Assembly (NCBI GenBank): GCA_003161515.1
Contig: PMOH01000375.1
Span: 1 to 10,568, forward strand
DNA: 10,568 nt
Source: Deltaproteobacteria bacterium
GTDB taxonomy: Bacteria; Desulfobacterota; Binatia; Binatales; Binataceae
Reading direction: 5' to 3'
The position numbers and the translations under genes are program-made. A model generated the notes under the pieces. That model worked only from the letters and a program-made list of their open reading frames with translations. It did not search any database and was not told where the DNA came from. The first letter of the stretch is position 1; each line of letters starts with the position of its first letter. Shown one piece after another: positions 6,262 to 10,568 of the stretch.

Positions 6262-6345
6262 CAGAATCTTAAGTCGCGCGCGGAAGATGCGCGCGAACAA
6301 GGACCCTCACCTTCGATCCTCTCCCTTACAGGGAGAGGGGAAGAG
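6262..6345 (+). repeat. Two-hairpin repeat, copy 3 (right border of the DUF559 unit)
   Basis: The 84-nt unit comprises CAGAATCTTAA, a 7-bp GC hairpin (6275-6281 with 6289-6295), the GGACCCTCACCTTC linker, a 9-bp hairpin (6318-6326 with 6330-6338, TAC loop) and a GGGAAGAG end. It has the same length and orientation as copy 1 and is inverted relative to copy 2. It also lies between the 3' end of the oxidase operon and the DUF559 gene. Confidence 0.87.
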
Positions 6346-6386
6346 CGCCGACCCAAGTTATGCAAAGCTCTCGTTTACAGAAAGCT

Positions 6387-6857
6387 TCAGCGCGCGGTGG
6401 ACTGCGCTATCGCTGTTGCTGGCAGGTTATATATCGGCGTGTACATCTGGTAGCACATCAGGTACACGATCACGCCGGTCACTGACACGTACATCCAGAG
6501 CGGCCAGGTCCATCGCGCGATTCGACGATGACGGCGGAAGTTGCCGCGCAGCGCGAACCAAATCGTCATCAGCGCGAGCGGTACGATCACTCCCGCGAGG
6601 ATTATGTGCGGGATCAGGATCGAGAAGTACAGCGAACGGACCCATCCCTGGCCGCTGAAGCGTACATTGCCGACGTTGTAGTGATAGACGAGGTATGACG
6701 TCAGGAAGACCGCGGAGAAGCCCATCGCGGTGATCATGCACGCGCGATGCGCTCGCACCATTCCCCTTTTGATGAAGATGAATCCGGCGAGCAGCGCCGC
6801 TGTTGCGCATCCGTTAAGAAATGCGTTGAACGGCGCCAGCCAATGGTACGATTCCAA
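6387..6857 (-). CDS. DUF420 family membrane protein of the cytochrome oxidase cluster
   Basis: The 156-residue protein is close to the usual DUF420 length (CtaM/YozB-like), a family found beside heme-copper oxidase genes; CtaM of Gram-positive bacteria is needed for caa3/aa3 oxidase maturation. Four to five membrane helices are visible (about 7-28, 40-60, 76-102, 118-138). Family landmarks are LAPFNAFLNG near the start, AHRACM (His37), TSYLVYHY (His59), IPHIILAGV (His84) and the signature WPLWMYVSVTGVIVYLM (118-134). The start is probably the TTG at 6857, because GGAG (6862-6865) precedes it and the only longer frame runs back into the 3' end of the subunit IV gene with a Cys/Arg-rich sequence. 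It is the last gene of the operon; no intrinsic terminator is evident, only the repeat hairpins at 6262-6345. Confidence 0.85.
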   Translation of the reverse strand: MESYHWLAPFNAFLNGCATAALLAGFIFIKRGMVRAHRACMITAMGFSAVFLTSYLVYHYNVGNVRFSGQGWVRSLYFSILIPHIILAGVIVPLALMTIWFALRGNFRRHRRIARWTWPLWMYVSVTGVIVYLMCYQMYTPIYNLPATAIAQSTAR

Positions 6858-6873
6858 AAAACTCCAGACGCAG

Positions 6874-7266
6874 CTACGGCGTTTGCATCGGCGGCGGCGC
6901 GACCGGATGCGCGCCCATCTCGGCCGCATCAGTGACCGGCCTTGGATGGTCGAATTTGGTCCACATCCGCGTCGTCAGGTCGGGCAGCAGCATGAAGCAC
7001 AGAAACGTGACGAGGATTACCGGAATGATCGCGATAATTGCGAGCCCCTTTCGCTCCATCGCGAGATGCATGAAATACATCGCGACCAGCACGGCCTTGG
7101 CCCACGCCAGCGCGACCAGCAGACCGACCTTGGCGACTTGCGGCAGGCCCATCGCGTAAACGCCGAGCTCGATCGCGGTCAGTATCGACAGGTAAATAAA
7201 AACCGCAATGTAGTTCGGCCCGCTATGTTCGGCCTCGTGTCCTGAAATCGCAGCTTGCGTCGTCAT
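6874..7266 (-). CDS. Cytochrome c oxidase subunit IV family protein (caa3/CyoD type)
   Basis: This small 130-residue subunit has three membrane helices (about 19-38, 44-68, 74-94), as in bacterial COX4/CyoD proteins. The middle helix ends with the family landmark AKAVLVAMYFMHL (56-68). This subunit stabilises the catalytic core of the oxidase in the cytoplasmic membrane and has no redox centre. The proline-rich C-terminal tail (PVAPPPMQTP) is longer than in many relatives. AGGGA lies upstream of the ATG, which follows the subunit III stop by 14 nt. Order and spacing support co-expression with subunit III and DUF420. Confidence 0.88.
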   Translation of the reverse strand: MTTQAAISGHEAEHSGPNYIAVFIYLSILTAIELGVYAMGLPQVAKVGLLVALAWAKAVLVAMYFMHLAMERKGLAIIAIIPVILVTFLCFMLLPDLTTRMWTKFDHPRPVTDAAEMGAHPVAPPPMQTP

Positions 7267-7280
7267 GATTTAAATTTTCC

Positions 7281-7898
7281 CTAAATCAGATAAATGAAAG
7301 TGAAGATCAGGATCCAGACCAGATCGACGAAGTGCCAGTACAGCCCCGCGATTTCGACCAGGTTGGCTTTAGCCGGCGTCAGCTTGCCGGTCATGCCGCG
7401 AATCAGAAGGACGCTATTGTAAACGACGCCGCCGAAAACGTGACAGCCGTGGAAACCGGTGAGAATGAAAAAGGTCGCGTCGAACAGATCGACCTTGATC
7501 GACATCCCTCTTTCTCCGAGCAGGTGATGCCACTCGAACGCCTGCATCGCGAGAAACAGGACGCCGCCGAGAACCGTCAACGCCATGAAGTTGCGATACC
7601 GCGCCATCCTGGCGGTCTGGATCGAGCCGAGCGCCTCGACCATCGTGACGCTCGAGCAGATCAGGATGAAGGTCATGATCGCGGTGGTGGTAATACCGAG
7701 ATAGGCGGCGGGCGACGGCCAATTGGGATTGCCGATGCGCAATGCGCCGTACGCGGCGATAGCGGCGCCGAACGTCATCGCGTCGCCGGCCAGGAACGAC
7801 CACATCCCGAGCTTGCCGAGATTTCCCGGGGTAAGCGACGGTTCTAACTGATCGACCACGGCGTGTTCGTGGGTCTCTACTGCAGCGGCCTCGCTCAT
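7281..7898 (-). CDS. Heme-copper oxidase subunit III, copy 2
   Basis: This 205-residue, five-helix subunit III belongs to the compact caa3/CyoC class. Visible landmarks are WSFLAGDAMTFGAAIAAYGA (33-52), MQAFEWHHL (118-126, Glu122), TGFHGCHVFGGV (147-158, His150 and His153) and YWHFVDLVWILIF (187-199). Position 39 is Asp where most subunits III have Glu in a SEA/SEM motif. The ATG at 7898 is preferred over the in-frame ATG at 7907, because AGAGG at 7908-7912 is 9 nt from the former and directly abuts the latter. The protein supports subunit I and proton uptake, with no metal of its own. It lies between the CATC-motif protein and subunit IV. A divergent subunit III gene lies two genes upstream in the same operon. 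Confidence 0.9.
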   Translation of the reverse strand: MSEAAAVETHEHAVVDQLEPSLTPGNLGKLGMWSFLAGDAMTFGAAIAAYGALRIGNPNWPSPAAYLGITTTAIMTFILICSSVTMVEALGSIQTARMARYRNFMALTVLGGVLFLAMQAFEWHHLLGERGMSIKVDLFDATFFILTGFHGCHVFGGVVYNSVLLIRGMTGKLTPAKANLVEIAGLYWHFVDLVWILIFTFIYLI

Positions 7899-7907
7899 CG
7901 CGACCAT

Positions 7908-7912
7908 CCTCT
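7908..7912 (-). promoter_or_regulatory. Ribosome binding site deciding the start of subunit III copy 2
   Basis: AGAGG on the minus strand is 9 nt from the ATG at 7898 and 0 nt from the ATG at 7907, which selects the shorter form. Confidence 0.6.
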
Positions 7913-7952
7913 TTCGAGCAAATAGCTATAGTCAGTTTTCATTTTGAATTGA

Positions 7953-8195
7953 CTACTTGGTAGTGGAATTCTCATTCTTGCGCTGCGACCGTTTATAAAC
8001 GAAGTAAGTAATCCCGCCAATCGCGGCGAACGAGGCGTACGGCGATACCAGCATGAATAAGACGCTCGCCTTGTAGGCGTGGAACGCGGCGTCACCCTCT
8101 GAAAGCCCGCACGTCGCGCACGCGTTTGCGATCTGCGGCGCCGATCCGACAATCGCCGTCGCCAAAGCCATCGTATTTTTAATCGTCACGTTCAC
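7953..8195 (-). CDS. Small CATC-motif membrane protein in the oxidase cluster, function unknown
   Basis: The 80-residue protein has Lys6, a hydrophobic stretch (MALATAIVGSA, 9-19) and a plausible signal-peptidase site after IANA (22-25). C-A-T-C-G follows (Cys26, Cys29), then one membrane helix (about 44-67) and a basic, charged C-terminus (KRSQRKNENSTTK). Mature topology would place the CxxC pair on the outer face of the membrane and the tail inside. The start is GTG at 8195, because it supplies the positive N-region; ATG at 8171 would remove it. Its place between two subunit III genes suggests a role in oxidase assembly, for example copper or thiol handling. That is inference, and it could be a structural small subunit. 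I recall similar short CxxC proteins beside oxidase genes in other phyla but cannot name a characterised family. Confidence 0.75.
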   Translation of the reverse strand: MNVTIKNTMALATAIVGSAPQIANACATCGLSEGDAAFHAYKASVLFMLVSPYASFAAIGGITYFVYKRSQRKNENSTTK

Positions 8196-8208
8196 CTCAG
8201 GCGCCGAA

Positions 8209-8868
8209 CTACATTAGATATACCAGCCCGAATAGCAACGGCCAGACCGCGCAGACGAAATACCAGTACACGGCGCACAGCTCAATCGCGTGGGCGTTGC
8301 GCGCGTTGTACCTACCGCGCATCGCGAACCAAACCACGCATGCGAGCCAGATGACGCCGGCCGTCACGTGTGCGCCATGGCATCCGATCAACAAATAAAA
8401 TGTGCCGCCGTACATTCCGCTCGACAGCTTGAGCCCATGCGCGACCAAGCGTACCCATTCGCTGCCCTGCACCGCGAGAAACGTCACGCCGAGCGCGAGC
8501 GTCGCCAACAGATAGCGGCGGGTCAGGCGCTGGCGGCTCTGATGTACGGCGCGGAGTGCGAGAGTCATAGTCAGCGCGCTCGACAACACCACGAAGGTAT
8601 TCACCCAGGTGACTGCGATCGGCAGGCGCGGAAGCGCCGGCGGCGGCCAGAAGGCGGATTGCATGCGATAAACCAGGAAGGTGCCGATGAGTCCACTGAA
8701 CAGCATCATCTCGGATGCGATCACGATCATGATCGCGAGCATTGGGCTGCTGATGAAGGGCCGCTCGACCTGATCGCCGCCCGCGCCCGAGTCCGACGTT
8801 CGGCCGCGGCGAACTGGCGCCACGAACGGGCGAACTTTCGCGGTCGATGCTGTCACGCCGAGTGCCAT
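8209..8868 (-). CDS. Heme-copper oxidase subunit III, copy 1
   Basis: This 219-residue subunit III has five predicted membrane helices after a soluble N-terminus of ~40 residues. Landmarks are ASEMMLFSGLIGTFLVYR (51-68, with the conserved Glu53), QGSEWVRL (134-141, Glu137), GCHGAHVTAGVIWL (162-175, His164 and His167) and YWYFVCAVWPLLFGLVYL (201-218). In the last motif the usual YWHFVD reads YWYFVC, so the His and Asp are replaced by Tyr203 and Cys206. Together with the second copy this gives two subunits III with different departures from the consensus. The ATG is one nt after the stop of the 40-residue protein, so translation is probably coupled. Confidence 0.9.
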   Translation of the reverse strand: MALGVTASTAKVRPFVAPVRRGRTSDSGAGGDQVERPFISSPMLAIMIVIASEMMLFSGLIGTFLVYRMQSAFWPPPALPRLPIAVTWVNTFVVLSSALTMTLALRAVHQSRQRLTRRYLLATLALGVTFLAVQGSEWVRLVAHGLKLSSGMYGGTFYLLIGCHGAHVTAGVIWLACVVWFAMRGRYNARNAHAIELCAVYWYFVCAVWPLLFGLVYLM

Positions 8869-8869
8869 C

Positions 8870-8992
8870 TCAATGCTTCACTATGATCGTCACGACCGAG
8901 ATCGTTACCAGCAGGACCATGACGCCGATTATAATTTTCAGCGTCCGCCAGATTTCCTCTTTGCGCTCTTCGCGCGTAACCAGGGTACTCAT
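8870..8992 (-). CDS. 40-residue single-helix membrane protein in the oxidase operon
   Basis: A short gene lies between ctaB and subunit III: ATG at 8992 and TGA at 8870-8872. It encodes a charged N-terminus (TREERKEEIWRTL, 6-18) followed by one membrane helix (about 19-38, IIIGVMVLLVTISVVTIIV) and ends KH. It fits exactly in the gap: the start is 8 nt after the ctaB stop, with a GTGAG sequence in between, and the stop is 1 nt before the subunit III ATG. Single-helix mini-subunits are known in heme-copper oxidases, and this may be one. The exact packing argues for translation, but no family is recognised. Confidence 0.65.
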   Translation of the reverse strand: MSTLVTREERKEEIWRTLKIIIGVMVLLVTISVVTIIVKH

Positions 8993-9000
8993 TCGATTAC

Positions 9001-9906
9001 TCACACGCGATCCAGTACGAGTACTAACAAGACAATCGGCAAATAAACTAACGATGCGAGGAGCAGGCGGCGCGCCGCTTTCGAATTCCCCGGCGCGCGA
9101 ACCATCGCAACCCCGAATGCCAGCATCCAGATTCCGAGCGCAACGGCGATCACCATGTACGGGATTCCCGCGAAGCCAAGCATGGTCGGGATGACGCCGA
9201 CCGCGATGAGTCCGAGGCTTCCCGCAATAACGATTGGATTCGAAGCATTTCCGCCGCGCGCATTGTCCTTGGGAAGCAGATGGATGCCGGCGCGCGCGTA
9301 GTCGGTGCGATAAAGCCGCGCGACGGCAAACGTATGCGGCAACTGCCACAGGAACATGATCGCGAACAGCACTATTGGTTCCCAGCTGAGCCCACCGCGC
9401 GCCGCGGCCCATCCCGCGACGGGAGGAAGCGCGCCCGGAATCGCGCCGATGATATTGCACATCCAGGTGTAACGCTTCAGCGGAGTGTAAACGCCGAGAT
9501 AAACGATCGCGATTGCACAGGTGACCGCGGCGCAAAACACGTTCGTCGCGAGGAGCAGGTACGCTAGGCCGGCGGTCGTCGCGATAAAGCCGAATACCAG
9601 TGCTTCTACCGGGCGCATCCGCATGTCGGGCAGCGGGCGATTGCGCGTGCGATCCATCATCGCGTCGGTGTCGCGCTCGACGTACTGATTGAGCGCGAGC
9701 GTGCCGCCCGCGGCGAGCGCAGTGCCCGCAAGCAGATTCAGCGCGAGCGTGACATCGAATCCCACGCGTCCGCCGAGATAGAAACCCGCCAGAGTCGTGA
9801 CCAGCACCATCAGCACGACGCGCGGCTTGGTCAGCTCGAAGTAATCGCTCACGCGGCCGCGAGGCAGCGTCAGCGCCGATTCGGCGATCGCTATTTTGGC
9901 GTTCAT
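9001..9906 (-). CDS. ctaB: Protoheme IX farnesyltransferase (heme O synthase)
   Basis: The 301-residue UbiA-superfamily prenyltransferase is an integral membrane enzyme. It transfers a farnesyl group to protoheme IX to make heme O, the precursor of heme A. Landmarks are the N-terminal DYFELTKPRVVLMVLVTTLA (21-40), the first Asp-rich motif NQYVERDTDAMMDRTRNRPL (73-92, Asp79, Asp81, Asp85), YTPLKRYTWMCNIIGAIPGA (140-159), LWQLPHTFAVARLYR (186-200) and DYARAGIHLLP (202-212). Eight to nine hydrophobic helices are visible. AGGTGA lies 5 nt before the ATG, and the ATG overlaps the stop of ctaA by 4 nt. An open frame continues further upstream but overlaps ctaA and is not part of this protein. Confidence 0.96.
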   Translation of the reverse strand: MNAKIAIAESALTLPRGRVSDYFELTKPRVVLMVLVTTLAGFYLGGRVGFDVTLALNLLAGTALAAGGTLALNQYVERDTDAMMDRTRNRPLPDMRMRPVEALVFGFIATTAGLAYLLLATNVFCAAVTCAIAIVYLGVYTPLKRYTWMCNIIGAIPGALPPVAGWAAARGGLSWEPIVLFAIMFLWQLPHTFAVARLYRTDYARAGIHLLPKDNARGGNASNPIVIAGSLGLIAVGVIPTMLGFAGIPYMVIAVALGIWMLAFGVAMVRAPGNSKAARRLLLASLVYLPIVLLVLVLDRV

Positions 9907-10568
9907 GCGGTCACCTGGCGTTCGATCACGCGCGAACTCGCGCGCGACTCGATTGCATGCGCGCGATTCGGCGCGCCGAGAATGTGATAGGCGCGAAGCG
10001 TCAGGGTCAGGCTGGTCGCGAGCACCGCAGCGCCGACCGCGACGTGGCTGGTGGTCGGGATCACCGAGCGGCCGCTCCAGATCGTAATCGCACCGAGACA
10101 AATCTGCGCGACCAGCAGCAGAAACAGCCCGAGCGCGGGCCGTCGAAGCGCGACGACCTCGCGATGCGTCCGGAGCACGCGCGCGACCGTCCACAAAACC
10201 ATCGCGGTGACGACGACCGCGCCACATCGATGCGCAAAATTGACCGCGATGAATTCGTTCCAGTACGGCGGCACCACGTATCCGAAGGAAAGCGGGAAAT
10301 CGGGAATCACCAGGCCGGCGCTCATGTGCCGCATCAACGCACCGACCAGAATCTGCATATAGATGATAGCGGTGGTGGCGAGGGCGAGCGTCGTCAGCGG
10401 GATTAGCGATGGTGGTTCGTCGATGTGCGGCGTCGTGTCCCACCGCGGATTGGTGAAAATGGCAATCGACACCATCAGGCAGAACAACGCCTGCGCCGTC
10501 GCAGCGTGCGTGACTGCGATCGCGAGCGGCAATTCGAACAGCACGGTGATACCGCCGAGCACGGCCTG
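9903..10568 (-). CDS. ctaA: Heme A synthase, CtaA/COX15 family (partial, C-terminal portion)
   Basis: The frame runs off the right edge of the window; about 221 residues are visible and the N-terminal half (first two to four helices of the eight) is missing. The membrane enzyme oxidises heme O to heme A for the aa3-type oxidase. Conserved features in order are LGGITVLFELPLAIAVTHAA with its His, the loop MRHMSAGLVIPDFPLSFG, NFAHRCGAVVVTAM (His, heme-ligand candidate), QICLGAITIWSGRSVIPTT and SHVAVGAAVLATSLTL (second His). The loop has no CxxC-type cysteines in the visible part. The last codon overlaps the ATG of ctaB, so heme O and heme A synthases are coupled. The family is certain; the start cannot be determined here. 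Confidence 0.93.
   Translation of the reverse strand, partial: QAVLGGITVLFELPLAIAVTHAATAQALFCLMVSIAIFTNPRWDTTPHIDEPPSLIPLTTLALATTAIIYMQILVGALMRHMSAGLVIPDFPLSFGYVVPPYWNEFIAVNFAHRCGAVVVTAMVLWTVARVLRTHREVVALRRPALGLFLLLVAQICLGAITIWSGRSVIPTTSHVAVGAAVLATSLTLTLRAYHILGAPNRAHAIESRASSRVIERQVTA

Larger units (their letters stand above)
5768..6345. mobile_element. Candidate inverted-repeat-framed DUF559 nuclease cassette
   Basis: The ~578-bp unit consists of an ~85-nt inverted repeat, a DUF559 nuclease-like gene on the minus strand and the matching inverted repeat on the other side. The CAGAAT edges of both repeats face the gene and the GGGAGAGG hairpins face outward. No target-site duplication is evident at the outer edges, and no transposase, integrase or RAYT gene is present. 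Classification as a mobile or nuclease-dependent element is inference from symmetry and from the solo copy at 195-278. The gene may also simply have been captured between two independently inserted repeats. Confidence 0.4.

Noticed and set aside
5760..6360. Target-site duplication at the outer edges of the DUF559 unit
   Set aside because: The bases outside the two outer repeat ends do not show a convincing direct repeat, so transposition cannot be claimed from the sequence.
9907..10443. Open frame extending ctaB about 180 codons further upstream on the minus strand
   Set aside because: It overlaps ctaA in another frame, its translation is Arg/Ala/Asp-rich without membrane helices, and ctaB has a good ribosome binding site and normal N-terminus at 9906.
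1..10568. CRISPR array, tRNA or rRNA genes, prophage or conjugative genes
   Set aside because: No regularly spaced repeats with unique spacers, no cloverleaf or rRNA-like stretch and no phage or transfer proteins were found; the three dispersed repeats differ in spacing and orientation.

Overview
The window is GC-rich and densely coded. It looks like chromosomal DNA of an uncultured soil- or sediment-type bacterium. An LLM-class flavin monooxygenase, an alpha/beta hydrolase, a PaaK-like CoA ligase, tandem GSTs and a caa3-type oxidase cluster together recall Candidatus Binatota-like genomes. That assignment is an inference from gene content, not from a marker gene.

Left part (1-4396, + strand): the C-terminal end of a probable TetR-family regulator is followed by an LLM-class flavin oxidoreductase and an alpha/beta hydrolase. 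Those two overlap by 4 nt (ATGA) and end at a strong intrinsic terminator (2480-2515). Next come a small four-helix membrane protein of unknown function and a phenylacetate-CoA-ligase-like adenylating enzyme. The set suggests oxidation, hydrolysis and CoA activation of an organic (perhaps aromatic or cyclic) substrate. The substrate cannot be read from the sequence.

Middle (4404-6345): two tandem glutathione-S-transferase-like genes form an almost exact duplication of about 654 bp that includes the promoter. Both promoters place the -10 box only 9 nt from the ATG with no Shine-Dalgarno sequence, so both mRNAs are predicted to be leaderless. Then follows a roughly 580-bp unit: a DUF559 (Vsr-like, PD-(D/E)XK-fold) nuclease-like gene framed by two inverted copies of an ~84-nt two-hairpin repeat. 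A third, solo copy of the repeat lies inside the 3' end of the tetR-like gene. This nuclease-plus-inverted-repeat unit is the best candidate in the window for an under-described mobile or repeat-maintenance system.

Right part (6387-10568, - strand): a respiratory cluster, read in transcription order, is ctaA/COX15 (cut by the window end), ctaB (heme O synthase), a 40-residue single-helix protein, oxidase subunit III (copy 1), an 80-residue CATC-motif membrane protein, oxidase subunit III (copy 2), subunit IV and a DUF420 protein. CtaA and CtaB make heme A. The subunit III, IV and DUF420 genes are accessory parts of a heme-copper oxidase whose catalytic subunits I and II are not in the window and probably lie beyond its right edge. 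Close spacing and overlaps indicate one operon.
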